In this document: positions 1 to 8,583 of the stretch, one piece after another
How positions within the stretch are numbered: the first letter of the stretch is position 1
Layout of the letters: each line of letters opens with the position of its first letter
DNA from: Chitinilyticum litopenaei DSM 21440
GTDB lineage: Bacteria > Pseudomonadota > Gammaproteobacteria > Burkholderiales > Chitinibacteraceae
Assembly: GCF_000428145.1 (NCBI RefSeq)
Contig: NZ_ATZJ01000006.1
Location: 62,001-126,000, forward strand
Length of the DNA stretch: 64,000 bases
Reading direction: 5' to 3'
Position numbers and translations under genes: made by a program
Notes under the pieces: generated by a model
Databases searched by the model: none
The model's input: the letters and a program-made list of their open reading frames with translations, nothing else
What the model was told of the DNA's origin: nothing

Positions 1-832
1 CTGTGTGGAAAGCTCCAACCCCTCGTTTGACAAGGGCGAGCTGGCCGAAGAAATGGTGCGCGACGCCATTGCCGGCATCAAGAGCAAGACCCCGCAAAAA
101 CTGGAATACAAGATCCGCAACATCCACCGCTCGATCGGCGCGCGCCTGTCCGGCGAAATTGCCAAGGCACACGGCGCCGACGGCCTGCCGGATGATTGTC
201 TGACCATCAAGTTCACCGGCTCCGCCGGCCAGTCCTTCGGCGTGTGGAACGCCAAGGGCCTGACGCTGAAGGTCGAAGGCGATGCCAACGATTACGTCGG
301 CAAGGGCATGTCGGGTGGCAAGGTCATCGTATACCCGCCGAGGGATAGCGGCTTCAAGAGCAGCGATGCTGTGATTGCGGGTAATACCTGCCTGTACGGT
401 GCAACCGGCGGCGAGCTGTTTGCTGCCGGCATGGCCGGTGAGCGCTTCGCCGTGCGCAACTCGGGCGCTACGGCGGTTGTTGAAGGCGTGGGCGACCACG
501 GCTGCGAATACATGACCGGCGGTGCGGTGATCGTGCTGGGCGAAACCGGCTACAACTTCGGCGCGGGCATGACCGGCGGTTTTGCACTGGTCTACGACCG
601 CAGCGAGAAGTTTGCCTACCGCTACAACAACGAACTCATCGATATCAACCTGATCAATGGCGAGGCCTACGGCGCCGTTCGCGCCTATCTGCGCGAGAAG
701 CTGGAAGCCCACCTGAAGTACACCGGTTCGAGCCGTGCGGCCGAACTGCTGGCCGACTTCGACGAAGCGGTCGACTACTTCTGGCTGGTCAAGCCCAAGG
801 CGGCCAAGCTCGACGATCTGCTGAAAGATTGA
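1..832 (+). CDS. gltB: Glutamate synthase (GOGAT) large subunit, C-terminal part (5' end outside the window)
   Basis: The reading frame is open from the first base, so about 276 C-terminal residues are visible. They form the GXGXG beta-helix domain of the large subunit, seen as repeated Gly-rich turns such as GNTCLYGATGGE, AGERFAVRNSGATAVVEG, GDHGCEYMTGGAVIVLG and NFGAGMTGGFALVYD. The subunit takes glutamine and 2-oxoglutarate and, with electrons from GltD, makes two glutamates. The catalytic amidotransferase and FMN domains lie upstream of the window. gltD follows 139 bases downstream on the same strand, the usual order. The gap holds a short TGAGGTG repeat, not a gene. Confidence 0.95.
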   Translation, partial: CVESSNPSFDKGELAEEMVRDAIAGIKSKTPQKLEYKIRNIHRSIGARLSGEIAKAHGADGLPDDCLTIKFTGSAGQSFGVWNAKGLTLKVEGDANDYVGKGMSGGKVIVYPPRDSGFKSSDAVIAGNTCLYGATGGELFAAGMAGERFAVRNSGATAVVEGVGDHGCEYMTGGAVIVLGETGYNFGAGMTGGFALVYDRSEKFAYRYNNELIDINLINGEAYGAVRAYLREKLEAHLKYTGSSRAAELLADFDEAVDYFWLVKPKAAKLDDLLKD

Positions 833-837
833 TGGCG

Positions 838-863
838 TGAGGTGTGAGGTGTGAAGTGTGAGG
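838..863 (+). repeat. TGAGGTG heptamer tract, short copy
   Basis: Two perfect TGAGGTG units, one with a single change (TGAAGTG) and a partial unit lie just after the gltB stop. A CTCAC-rich segment near 935-959 is the approximate reverse complement, so the gltB-gltD gap could fold back on itself. A longer version of the same tract lies at 9301-9356. Confidence 0.7.
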
Positions 864-971
864 GGAAAACCGCACACCACCTCATGCAACAAAAGGATGA
901 GTAAAGGAGCGAAGGGCTGGATTGAGGCACGCCTCACACCGCCCCCCTCACTCCTCACAGAGGTTAAACCA

Positions 972-2384
972 ATGTCTGACGTATTCCAGTTTCTGAATCT
1001 GGCGCGCAACCCCGGTGAAAAAGTCCCGGTGGAAAAGCGCAAGTTCATCTTCAAGGAAATCTACGAGTCGCTGCCTTCCGAGGAGGCCAAGGATCAGGCT
1101 GGCCGTTGCCTGTCCTGTGGCAATCCCTACTGCTCGTGGGAATGTCCGGTGCACAACTACATCCCGCAATGGCTGCAGCTGGTCAACGAGGGCAAGCTGT
1201 TCGAAGCGGCCGAGCTTTCGCACAAGACCAATTCGCTGCCGGAAATCTGCGGCCGCGTCTGCCCGCAGGATCGCCTGTGCGAAGGTGCGTGCACGCTGAA
1301 CCAGGGCGGTTTTGGCGCGGTAACCATCGGCTCGGTGGAAAAGTACATTACCGACGAAGCGTGGAAGGCCGGCTGGCGTCCCGACCTCTCCGGTCGCGAA
1401 TGGACCGACAAGAAGGTTGCCGTCATCGGCGCCGGCCCGGCCGGTCTGGGCTGTGCCGACATTCTGGTGCGCAATGGTGTGAAGCCGGTGGTGTTTGACC
1501 GCTACGAAGAAATCGGCGGCCTGCTGACCTTCGGCATCCCGGAATTCAAGCTGGAAAAGGAAGTCGTCCAGCGCCGTCGCCAGATGATGGAAGAAATGGG
1601 CGTCGAGTTCCGCCTGAATACCGACATCGGCAGCGACATCAGCATCGACGAGCTGCTGCGCGACTACGACGCCGTGTTCATGGGCATGGGCGCGTACAAG
1701 TACATGAAGGGCGGTTTTGACGGTGAAAACCTGCCGGGCGTGCTGGAAGCCCTGCCCTTCCTGATCAACAATGTACGCAACTCGATGGGCACGCTGGGCG
1801 ACGAAGCCTTTGTCTCGATGAAAGACAAGCGCGTGGTGGTGCTGGGCGGTGGCGACACTGCGATGGACTGCAACCGCACGTCGATCCGTCAGGGTGCCGC
1901 TTCGGTCATCTGCGCCTACCGTCGTGACGAAGAAAACATGCCGGGCTCCAAGCGTGAAGTGGCCAACGCCAAGGAAGAAGGCGTCGAGTTCCAGTGGAAC
2001 AGCCAGCCGGTCGGCATCGAGCAGAATGCCGATGGCTCGCTGAAACTGAAGCTGGTCACCACCGCACTGGGCGCGCCCGACGAGAAGGGCCGTCGTCGTC
2101 CGGAAGTGGTGCCGGGCTCCGAGCGCGGCATCGACTGCGATCATGTGATCGTGGCCTTCGGCTTCCAGGCCGAGCGCCTGTCCTGGTTCGACGCCGCCAA
2201 CGTGGCGACCGACGACTGGAACCGCACCGTGGCGCCGTTCGCGCAGCAGTTCAAGCACCAGACCAGCAACCCGAAGATCTTTGCGGGTGGCGACCAGGTG
2301 CGTGGCGCCGATCTCGTGGTGCGTGCCGTCTACGAAGGCCGCCAGGCTGCCGAAGGCATTCTGGAGTTTCTCGGCGTGTGGTAA
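972..2384 (+). CDS. gltD: Glutamate synthase (NADPH) small subunit
   Basis: 470 residues, the usual length for GltD. It passes electrons from NADPH through FAD and iron-sulfur clusters to GltB for glutamate synthesis in the cytoplasm. The N-terminal third has the two cysteine groups that bind [4Fe-4S] clusters (CLSCGNPYC.WECP and CGRVCPQDRLCEGAC). VAVIGAGPAGLGC is the FAD-binding loop, VVVLGGGDTAMDC the NADPH-binding loop, and FAGGDQVRGADLVV the C-terminal FAD contact. The start at 972 (MSDVFQF) follows an AGAGG-like site. An in-frame start at 858 would add 38 unlikely residues that run through the repeat. It sits in an operon with gltB and has its own terminator just downstream. Confidence 0.97.
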   Translation: MSDVFQFLNLARNPGEKVPVEKRKFIFKEIYESLPSEEAKDQAGRCLSCGNPYCSWECPVHNYIPQWLQLVNEGKLFEAAELSHKTNSLPEICGRVCPQDRLCEGACTLNQGGFGAVTIGSVEKYITDEAWKAGWRPDLSGREWTDKKVAVIGAGPAGLGCADILVRNGVKPVVFDRYEEIGGLLTFGIPEFKLEKEVVQRRRQMMEEMGVEFRLNTDIGSDISIDELLRDYDAVFMGMGAYKYMKGGFDGENLPGVLEALPFLINNVRNSMGTLGDEAFVSMKDKRVVVLGGGDTAMDCNRTSIRQGAASVICAYRRDEENMPGSKREVANAKEEGVEFQWNSQPVGIEQNADGSLKLKLVTTALGAPDEKGRRRPEVVPGSERGIDCDHVIVAFGFQAERLSWFDAANVATDDWNRTVAPFAQQFKHQTSNPKIFAGGDQVRGADLVVRAVYEGRQAAEGILEFLGVW

Positions 2385-2417
2385 TCCCCCAGCCAGCCAG
2401 CACGACACAAAGGAAAA

Positions 2418-2439
2418 CCCTGCCCCGGCAGGGTTTTTT
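2418..2439 (+). terminator. Intrinsic terminator of gltD
   Basis: A 7-base stem (CCCTGCC / GGCAGGG) with a two-base loop is followed by six T residues, 33 bases after the gltD stop. Confidence 0.9.
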
Positions 2440-2443
2440 CTTG

Positions 2444-2490
2444 GGTATCTACCCACAGCCAAAGACAGGAAAGGGCTACAACCACATACC
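2444..2490 (+). repeat. 47-base imperfect palindrome, copy 1
   Basis: Fits GGTAT-N8-AGCC-N13-GGCT-N8-ATACC exactly. The outer arms GGTAT/ATACC and inner arms AGCC/GGCT can pair. It lies right after the gltD terminator. Seven further copies occur in the window (7506, 9372, 16876, 21257, 43667, 51196, 52797). Confidence 0.8.
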
Positions 2491-2624
2491 CAGGCAAGCC
2501 ACTCAAGACCTGGCGAACTTTGGCTGCGTCGCCGCCATAATTGCGGCCCTGCCCCTTGTTTGGCGTCTGGCACAGGCGCATCATCTGGCAAACACGACAC
2601 TGACCCGCGCTGACACCCTAAGCA

Positions 2625-4100
2625 ATGCACTACACGCCCGCTGCCACGGCCCACCTGGCCGACCCGCAAGCCGAAGACCTGCTGGCCTCCGCCGATGCTG
2701 CACTGCTGCGCGGCGAGCGTATCCAGCCGGCACTGCAGCAGTTGCGCGCGCTGGAAAGGGGTCGGGAAGACATTCCCCTGCTGGCGCGGATTGCCCTGCT
2801 GGAAGGCCGGGCCGCCGCACAACAGGGCAAAACACGCCGCGCCCTGCAGCGCTGGCTGGATGCGCAGGCACTGGCGCAGGAATGCGGCGAGGCCGGCCTG
2901 ATTGCCGAAAGCTGGCTGTACATCGGCAACAGCCACCGCGAACAGGGCGATGCCAGCACGGCGCTGCGGCTGCATGAGCATGCGCTGAGCCTGCTGGCCA
3001 GCGGCGGTCACGCCCGCATGCAGGCCATGTGCCTGCTCGCGCTGGCGGCAGACCTCGTCATGCTGGAAGCACCGCAGGCCGCACGGCTGGCCATCCATCG
3101 CGCCGAGCATTTCCTGCCGGCCCTGCCGGCAAGCTGCCTGACGGCCTGGCATGAACAACTGGCGGCCCTGCATCTGGCGCTGGGCAGCCTGGCCGCCGCC
3201 GTCAGCGAGCTGCGCGCGGCCTTGCCGGGGCAGGAGCGGCCGGCGCGGCTCGCCACCCTCGTCCGCCTGGGTGATCTGGCGCTGCGCCAGCAGCAGTACC
3301 CCGAAGCGCTGGCACTGCTGCGCGAGGCGGCCGAACTGGCCGGGCAGGGCGACAGCCCCCTGCATCAGGAACTGAACAGCCTGCTGCTCGATGCACTGGA
3401 ACACAATCACTGCCATGCCGAAGCGCTGGCGCTGCTGCAGGGCATGCTGGCAAGCCAGCCGCCGCGCAGCGGCCTGCGGCGCACGGGTCGGCTGGCGGCG
3501 CTGGAGCTGAAACTGCAGCTGCTGACTTCGGAACTGGAGCTGAACCAGTTGCGCGTCGAGGCCGAGGCCGAGCGCCAGAAACTGCAGCTGCTGGAAACCA
3601 GCGCCTATCGTGATGCGCTGACCCAGCTGCCCAACCGCAATTATCTGAACGAGCGCCTGCCCGAGATGCTGGAAATGGCGGCGACCGGCCTGCCGCTGAG
3701 CCTGCTGCTGATCGACATCGATGGCTTCAAGGCCATCAACGAACGCTTTGACCGCGAGCTGGGCGACCGCGTGCTCGTCCAGCTGGCCGGCTTTCTGGAA
3801 GCCAGCTACAGCGACACCACCCTGCTGGCGCGCGCTGGTGGTGAAGAATTCGCGCTGGTGCTGCCCGGCGTCAGCAGCGACATTGCGTTGCGCCTGGCCG
3901 AACAGATCCGCCAGCGCATTGCCGGTGGCGACTGGCAGACGCTGCAAGCCGGGCTATCCGTCACCGTCAGCATCGGGCACGCAGCCTACCAGGCCGGCGA
4001 CACGATGGACATCCTGCTGCTGCGCGCCGATCTGGCGCTGTTTCTCGCCAAACGCGAAGGCGGCAACCGCGTGGCCGACGGCGAGGCCGATCCAGCATGA
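2625..4100 (+). CDS. TPR-containing diguanylate cyclase (GGDEF)
   Basis: 491 residues with no signal peptide or membrane segment, so probably cytoplasmic. Residues 1-290 are helical repeats of TPR type. A predicted coiled linker (about 295-330) follows, then a GGDEF domain (about 330-485). The domain shows DALTQLPNR, LLLIDIDGFKAIN, the GGEEF signature at 405-409 and RADLALFLAKREGGNRV. It should make c-di-GMP from two GTP. The usual D-x-x-G-H after the Asn is changed to E-R-F-D-R. The RxxD product-inhibition site is absent (Ser and Thr at those positions), so feedback control is probably missing. The stop overlaps the next gene's start (ATGA), suggesting coupled translation. Confidence 0.85.
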   Translation: MHYTPAATAHLADPQAEDLLASADAALLRGERIQPALQQLRALERGREDIPLLARIALLEGRAAAQQGKTRRALQRWLDAQALAQECGEAGLIAESWLYIGNSHREQGDASTALRLHEHALSLLASGGHARMQAMCLLALAADLVMLEAPQAARLAIHRAEHFLPALPASCLTAWHEQLAALHLALGSLAAAVSELRAALPGQERPARLATLVRLGDLALRQQQYPEALALLREAAELAGQGDSPLHQELNSLLLDALEHNHCHAEALALLQGMLASQPPRSGLRRTGRLAALELKLQLLTSELELNQLRVEAEAERQKLQLLETSAYRDALTQLPNRNYLNERLPEMLEMAATGLPLSLLLIDIDGFKAINERFDRELGDRVLVQLAGFLEASYSDTTLLARAGGEEFALVLPGVSSDIALRLAEQIRQRIAGGDWQTLQAGLSVTVSIGHAAYQAGDTMDILLLRADLALFLAKREGGNRVADGEADPA

Positions 4101-5167
4101 TGGACCCGGTCACCCTCCTGCAGGCCGAACTGGCGCCGCTGGCCCGCGAGGCCGCACACGGTTCGCCGAAGTCGCCGCGCGTCATCGACAAACTGCTGCA
4201 GCGTGCGCTGCTGCTTGATTACGGCCCGCTGATCGCGCTGGCGCAGGTCACGCTCGGGCATGCCTGGCAGCATGTCGGCCAGTTTCGCCTGGCCCAGCAG
4301 GCATTTCGCCTTGGTGCCGAACGCTATCATCAGCACGGTGACGAGCACGCCCGCATCGAGGCCCTGGTCGAACTTGGCCGTTCGCATTACGCCGCCGGCT
4401 CCGCCACGCGCGCGCTGGACATCTGGTCGCGCACGCTCGAATATGCGCGCGCCGCGCACGACATGCGCAATTGCGCGCGCATCTGCCTGGGAGTGGGCCA
4501 GCTGTATGTGGCGCTCGCCGACCATCCCCGCTCGCTGCGCTATCACGAACTGGCCCTGCGCCTGGCGCGCCCGCTGGGCGACGAGCATCTGAGCTGCGAG
4601 GCGCTGCTCAACGTCGCCGGCGACGCCTACCGCTGCGGCGCCTACGAGCGCGCGCTGACGGTGCTGGCCGAGGCCGAAACGCTGTTGTCCGGCCCGGTGC
4701 AAAACCGCGTCTGGGCGGCCGAAGTAGTGAATTACCGCGGCCTGATCCACCACGCCCAGGGCGAATACACCACCGCGTTGGCCGAGCTGGATGTAGCCTT
4801 CACGCTGCATGACGACAACGACAATCTGTGGGGACGCGCGCATGCCCTGCTGGCACTGGGCCGTACCCAGCTGGCCCTGCATGACCGGGACGGTGCGCGT
4901 CATCATCTGGAAGCGGCGCTCGAACTCGGTCAGCAAAGCCAGATCGCCTCGCTGGTCGCCGCCGCCGCGGGCGAGCTGGCCGGACTGGCGCAAGCCGGGG
5001 GCGATGCCCGGGCTGCGCTGCGCTATCTGCGCCTGCAGTGGCAAGAACACGCACAAAGCCGGCAGCAGGCAAGGCCAGCGAGACGGCAGCCAGCCCATTC
5101 GCAACGCCTGCTGCAGCTGGAGGCCAGCAGCCGCCAGCTCGCCGTGCAGCGCATGCTGCTGGGCTGA
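4097..5167 (+). CDS. TPR-repeat protein lacking an output domain
   Basis: 356 residues made almost wholly of TPR-like helix pairs. Examples are LGHAWQHVGQFRLAQQAF, ELGRSHYAAGSATRALDIW and NYRGLIHHAQGEYTTALAEL. The C-terminus (QRLLQLEASSRQLAVQRMLLG) resembles the coiled linker that precedes GGDEF in the upstream neighbour but stops there. The start codon lies inside the stop of that neighbour (ATGATG at 4097; either ATG could be used). A regulatory partner of the cyclase, or a sensory half that lost its GGDEF domain, are both possible. No specific function can be assigned. Confidence 0.75.
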   Translation: MMDPVTLLQAELAPLAREAAHGSPKSPRVIDKLLQRALLLDYGPLIALAQVTLGHAWQHVGQFRLAQQAFRLGAERYHQHGDEHARIEALVELGRSHYAAGSATRALDIWSRTLEYARAAHDMRNCARICLGVGQLYVALADHPRSLRYHELALRLARPLGDEHLSCEALLNVAGDAYRCGAYERALTVLAEAETLLSGPVQNRVWAAEVVNYRGLIHHAQGEYTTALAELDVAFTLHDDNDNLWGRAHALLALGRTQLALHDRDGARHHLEAALELGQQSQIASLVAAAAGELAGLAQAGGDARAALRYLRLQWQEHAQSRQQARPARRQPAHSQRLLQLEASSRQLAVQRMLLG

Positions 5168-5733
5168 GCGCGGCCACTGGCCAGGCCGCCCGCTCGCCCC
5201 GGTAACACCCGGGCCTGATCAGAACCTCTGCTCTGCAAACCCAAAAAACCTACCTGATTAAGTCATTTCTTCAGGAAGCAAGGTTTTCAGCGCCTGCGGC
5301 GCAGCGTTTTCATGCCGGGTGTGCCCGGCGGCACGTCAGGGGGCTTGTCTTGCCAAGCCCCCCGACACCCCCAAGGCGCGCCCGGCCAGCCGCCCCGCTG
5401 CGCGGGGTACCTTGCGATGCTCGTTTTTCCGGGGGCGCGGGACAACTCGGGCTGCGCCCTCAAACACGTCCCGCACCTGATCCCGGAAAACCTGCGCTTC
5501 TCAGCGGCTTACAGGGCAGATCCTACTAAGCAGCGACTTTATTTCTCAGACTTCCTAGGGGATAGACAACAACCAGGAAACTGATTGAAGCACAGAGGGC
5601 ACTGCGGCAGCAAAACCCGAGAAATGCCGCTGATGTGCGCACGCTTTTCGCGGTATTCACCGTGTCTCTGTGCTTGATCTGGGATTTGCCGGGAAGCCTT
5701 GCCAATCAGCAGCCCGGTCAGCCTTGCCGACGC
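5168..5733. other. 566-base non-coding region between convergent TPR genes, rich in hairpins
   Basis: No credible gene. Visible structures are: an interrupted stem AAAACC...GGTTTT enclosing CCTGA/TCAGG (5245-5287); GCCGGG-TGTG-CCCGGC (5314-5329); a perfect 9-base stem GGGGGCTTG/CAAGCCCCC (5339-5362); and the nested rod at 5425-5490. The density of stems is far above that of other gaps here. A structured RNA or the remnant of a mobile element would both fit. Confidence 0.55.
5425..5490. repeat. Nested three-stem inverted repeat
   Basis: The outer stem is TTTTCCGGG (5425-5433) with CCCGGAAAA (5482-5490). The middle stem is GCGGGAC (5437-5443) with GTCCCGC (5468-5474). The inner stem is GGGC/GCCC (5449-5459). 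All stems are perfect and collinear, giving a 66-base rod in either strand. Confidence 0.7.
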
Positions 5734-6783
5734 TCAGCCCGCAGCGGGCTCCGTGCCCAGCACGAATTCGCGGCCCAGCGCATCGGCCAGCATCTGCAGG
5801 TGGTGCTGGCGCGCCTCCTGCTCGATGCGCCCCTGCAAAAGGCTGGCACGCTCGCGCAGGAGCTGGAATTGCACCTCCTGACCACAGACCCAGGCGTAGA
5901 CGCTGGCCTGCGCGGTCAGCCGGGCTTCGACCTGGCGCAGGCCGTCACTGCGGGCGATCAGCAGGCCGCGATTGACGGTTTCCAGCGCGGCGGCTGCATC
6001 GCCGCGGCGGAACTGCACCTCGGCGAGCCCGCCCAGTATATTGGCCTCGCCCCAGTGATACGGCGTATCGACCAGCGTCTCCAGCGCGTTTTCCAGCAAG
6101 CCCTGCGCCGCATCCAGTTCGCTGGCGTGCAGCTCCAGCTCGGCCAGCCGCCACAGCGTTTCGGCCGCGTGGTGCGGAAAGCCACCGCGCTGGCAGATGC
6201 CCAGCGCTTCGTCGAGCGCCACGCGCGCCTCGTCCAGACGATCCAGTTTCAGCAGATTGGCGCCCAGATTGATCTTGATGACCGAGCTCAGATAATCGTC
6301 CTGCTGCCCAAGCAGCAGCAGATCGGCGCGGCGGTGCAGCGCCACCGCGCGATCATTGCGGCCAAAGGCATCGCAGATCTGCCCCAGGCCCACCAGCGCC
6401 AGCGCGCGGCTGCGCCACAACTCGGGCAGGCCGTCGCTCAGGCGCAGGCTGGGCTCCCAGGCGTTGAGCGCTTCCGGATACAGGCCGCGCGTGTAATAGC
6501 AGCGGCCGATCTGCTCCAGCAATTCGGCCTCGGCGGCGCGCAGCCCCAGCTTGCGCGCCAGCACCAGCGCCTCCTTGATGATGCTGATCGCGGTGCCGGT
6601 TTCACCCAGCTGGTCTTCGATATAGGAAAGCTTGAGCGCGGCCTGGATGAAGGCCGGCTCGTCCACCTGCCGCGCCTCTTCCAGCAGCTGCAGGCAGCGG
6701 CGCTGGGCATCGGCCGGCTTCGTGAACAGTTCGGCGTCGATGCTGGCGAGTTGGGCGGCAAAGCGTGGCGTGGGCGTCATCAT
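5734..6783 (-). CDS. TPR-repeat protein, third member of the cluster
   Basis: 349 residues of TPR-type helix pairs, for example LEQIGRCYYTRGLYPEALNAW, ALVGLGQICDAFGRNDRAVAL and ILGGLAEVQFRRGDAAAALE. There is no enzymatic domain. The C-terminus is a short predicted coiled coil and ends in a Gly/Ala tail. It resembles the two plus-strand TPR proteins at 2625 and 4097 in architecture and is convergent with them. Two adjacent ATGs (6783, 6780) are possible starts, divergent from the MarC-type gene 105 bases away. Function unknown; protein-protein interaction is the only safe inference from the fold. Confidence 0.75.
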   Translation of the reverse strand: MMTPTPRFAAQLASIDAELFTKPADAQRRCLQLLEEARQVDEPAFIQAALKLSYIEDQLGETGTAISIIKEALVLARKLGLRAAEAELLEQIGRCYYTRGLYPEALNAWEPSLRLSDGLPELWRSRALALVGLGQICDAFGRNDRAVALHRRADLLLLGQQDDYLSSVIKINLGANLLKLDRLDEARVALDEALGICQRGGFPHHAAETLWRLAELELHASELDAAQGLLENALETLVDTPYHWGEANILGGLAEVQFRRGDAAAALETVNRGLLIARSDGLRQVEARLTAQASVYAWVCGQEVQFQLLRERASLLQGRIEQEARQHHLQMLADALGREFVLGTEPAAG

Positions 6784-6888
6784 CGTGTCATGTCGCGGAC
6801 ATGGTTCAGCATGACATATCCCCCGCCACAGCGCACCCCTGAGGATAGCCCTTATTCCGCGCGGGCAGCCGGGCGCTACACTGTCCGC

Positions 6889-7494
6889 ATGGACTCGACC
6901 AGCTTTCTCTCCGCCTTCATCCTGCTGCTGATGGTCACCGACCCGTTTGGCGGCATTCCGCTGTTCGTCTCGCTGATGAAGCAGGTGCCGCGCGAGCGGC
7001 GCACGGCGATGATTGCCCGCGAGGTCAGCGTGGCCTTTCTGGTGCTGTTCGCCTTCATGTTGTTCGGCGGCAAATTCCTGGCGCTGATGCACCTCTCGCA
7101 AACCTCGCTGGGCATCGCCGGCGGCGTCATCCTCTTCCTGATCGCGCTGCGCATGGTGTTTCCGCGCCCCGAAGGCGTGTTTGGCCACGCCGGCCATGGC
7201 GAGCCCTGGATCGTGCCGCTGGCGATTCCGCTGCTCGCCGGCCCCTCGGCGCTGGCAACCGTACTGCTGCTGGTGGCGCGCGACCCGGATCGCCTGTGGC
7301 ACTGGGTGGGCGCGTTGCTGCTGACCATGCTGGTCTGCGCGCTGACGCTGGCCTTCTGCGAAAAGATCAGTCGCGTGCTCGGCGAGCAGGTCACCGCCGC
7401 CTTTGAGCGGCTGATGGGGCTGATCCTCACCGCCATCGCCGTGCAGATGCTGCTCGACGGCATCCGCGCCTGGCTGCTGACGCTGCCAAGCTGA
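6889..7494 (+). CDS. MarC/YhgN family inner-membrane protein
   Basis: 201 residues with about six hydrophobic segments, the usual size and topology of the MarC (UPF0056) family. Typical family features are MVTDPFGGIPLF near the N-terminus, AGGVILFLIALRM, and the conserved AIPLLAGPSALATVLLL stretch. The family sits in the inner membrane. Its transported substrate is not established, and the old link of MarC to antibiotic resistance is not generally accepted. The start at 6889 directly precedes the first membrane segment. A much longer upstream open frame is the shadow of the opposite-strand TPR gene. Confidence 0.88.
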   Translation: MDSTSFLSAFILLLMVTDPFGGIPLFVSLMKQVPRERRTAMIAREVSVAFLVLFAFMLFGGKFLALMHLSQTSLGIAGGVILFLIALRMVFPRPEGVFGHAGHGEPWIVPLAIPLLAGPSALATVLLLVARDPDRLWHWVGALLLTMLVCALTLAFCEKISRVLGEQVTAAFERLMGLILTAIAVQMLLDGIRAWLLTLPS

Positions 7495-7505
7495 TTACCC
7501 ACAAC

Positions 7506-7552
7506 CCTATATCCATATAGTCATTCAACAAAAATGGCTGCAGACATATACC
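7506..7552 (+). repeat. 47-base imperfect palindrome, copy 2
   Basis: Begins 11 bases after the MarC-family stop. It keeps the exact 5-8-4-13-4-8-5 spacing with AAAAT-GGCT and ATACC on the right. The left arm is degenerate (CCTAT for GGTAT, AGTC for AGCC). Confidence 0.7.
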
Positions 7553-7572
7553 TACCAGAAAAACCAAAAACC

Positions 7573-7649
7573 CAACGCAGAGGCACAGAGGCGCAGAGAA
7601 AAACAATGGAAGATTTTGTCTTCCTTTGCGTCTCTGCGCCTCTGCGTTG
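7573..7649. repeat. AACGCAGAG-arm palindrome, copy 1
   Basis: The left arm holds repeated CGCAGAG/CACAGAG units (7573-7601). The right arm is its reverse complement built of CTCTGCG units (7625-7649), around an AT-rich loop. The same element recurs at 14290-14354 and, degenerate, at 58706-58761. Confidence 0.8.
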
Positions 7650-7789
7650 CAAGGTTTTCTGCGTTCTTGTTTGAGTGAACGGTATCCCACGCCTTTGACG
7701 CGCGGCAAGCCGCTGGCCGCCAGTCGGGCTACAATCGCTGCGCAATGAGGCCGCGCCGCTGCCTCGCCCGGGTTTGCAGGAGAATGAGC

Positions 7790-8446
7790 ATGAACCAGAA
7801 CGAACTGAAAGAAGCCGTAGGCCGCGCCGCCATCCAGTATGTGCCCGATGACTGCATCGTCGGCGTGGGCACCGGCTCGACCGCCAACTACTTCATCGAC
7901 GCGCTTGGCGAAATCAAGGGGCGCATCCAGGGCGCGGTGTCGTCATCCGAGGCCAGCATCGCGCGGCTGAAAAAGCACGGCATTCCCGTCTTCGACCTCA
8001 ACGCCGTCGACCGCATCCCCGTCTATGTCGATGGCGCCGACGAGATCAACCGCCAGCTGCAGATGATCAAGGGCGGCGGTGCTGCGCTGACGCGCGAGAA
8101 GATCGTTGCGGCGGTGGCCGAGCAGTTCGTCTGCATCGCCGACGAATCCAAGCTCGTCGATGTATTGGGCAAATTCCCGCTGCCGGTCGAGGTGATTCCG
8201 ATGGCGCGCTCGCATGTCGCACGCGAGCTGGTCAAGCTCGGCGGCCATCCGGCCTACCGCGAGGGTGTGGTGACCGACAACGGCAACGTCATCCTCGACG
8301 TGCATGGCCTGCAGATTACGGAAGCCAACAAGCTGGAAAGCGCGATCAATGAAATCGTCGGCGTCGTCACCAACGGCATCTTCGCGCACCGCCGCGCCGA
8401 CATCCTGCTGCTGGGCACCGCCAGCGGCGTGAAAACCTTCAAGTAA
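7790..8446 (+). CDS. rpiA: Ribose-5-phosphate isomerase A
   Basis: 218 residues, matching the family. It interconverts ribose 5-phosphate and ribulose 5-phosphate in the pentose phosphate pathway. The phosphate-binding loop GVGTGSTANYFID, the DGADEIN motif with catalytic acids and KGGGAALTREKI are all present. AGGAG at 7778-7782 stands only one base before the ATG at 7784 but seven before the ATG at 7790, so the latter (MNQNELK) is chosen. Transaldolase, another enzyme of the pathway, lies about 19 kb away. A GC-rich hairpin follows the gene. Confidence 0.95.
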   Translation: MNQNELKEAVGRAAIQYVPDDCIVGVGTGSTANYFIDALGEIKGRIQGAVSSSEASIARLKKHGIPVFDLNAVDRIPVYVDGADEINRQLQMIKGGGAALTREKIVAAVAEQFVCIADESKLVDVLGKFPLPVEVIPMARSHVARELVKLGGHPAYREGVVTDNGNVILDVHGLQITEANKLESAINEIVGVVTNGIFAHRRADILLLGTASGVKTFK

Positions 8447-8473
8447 GGCAGCCTGCGCTGCTACACTGCGCTG

Positions 8474-8499
8474 AACGGGGGCCGCCAAAGGCCCCCGTT
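8474..8499 (+). terminator. Probable terminator of rpiA
   Basis: Perfect 10-base stem AACGGGGGCC/GGCCCCCGTT with a 6-base loop, 28 bases after the rpiA stop. The T-tract is short, so it may be inefficient. Confidence 0.65.
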
Positions 8500-8583
8500 G
8501 TCACGCCGGGCCTTCGTGACTTGCAACACAAATGCAATACTTCCCTGCTATTGTGGCGCCCTTACCCTGCCGGAGATACGCGC

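Noticed and set aside
948..3947. 999-residue open frame on the minus strand
   Set aside because: It lies opposite gltD and the GGDEF gene. Its translation is rich in Gln, Arg, His and Ala, as expected of an antisense frame in GC-rich DNA, and has no start signal or domain.
5312..5584. 90-residue open frame in the structured gap
   Set aside because: It runs through the hairpins at 5314-5490 and has no ribosome binding site; more likely non-coding.
5635..6888. N-terminal extension of the MarC-family frame (plus strand, about 418 residues)
   Set aside because: It is antisense to the TPR gene at 5734-6783. The MarC family starts at the first membrane helix (6889).
7521..7745. 74- to 93-residue frames in the MarC-rpiA gap
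   Set aside because: They translate the AACGCAGAG palindrome (RRGAETQRK-type peptides), a known source of false genes.
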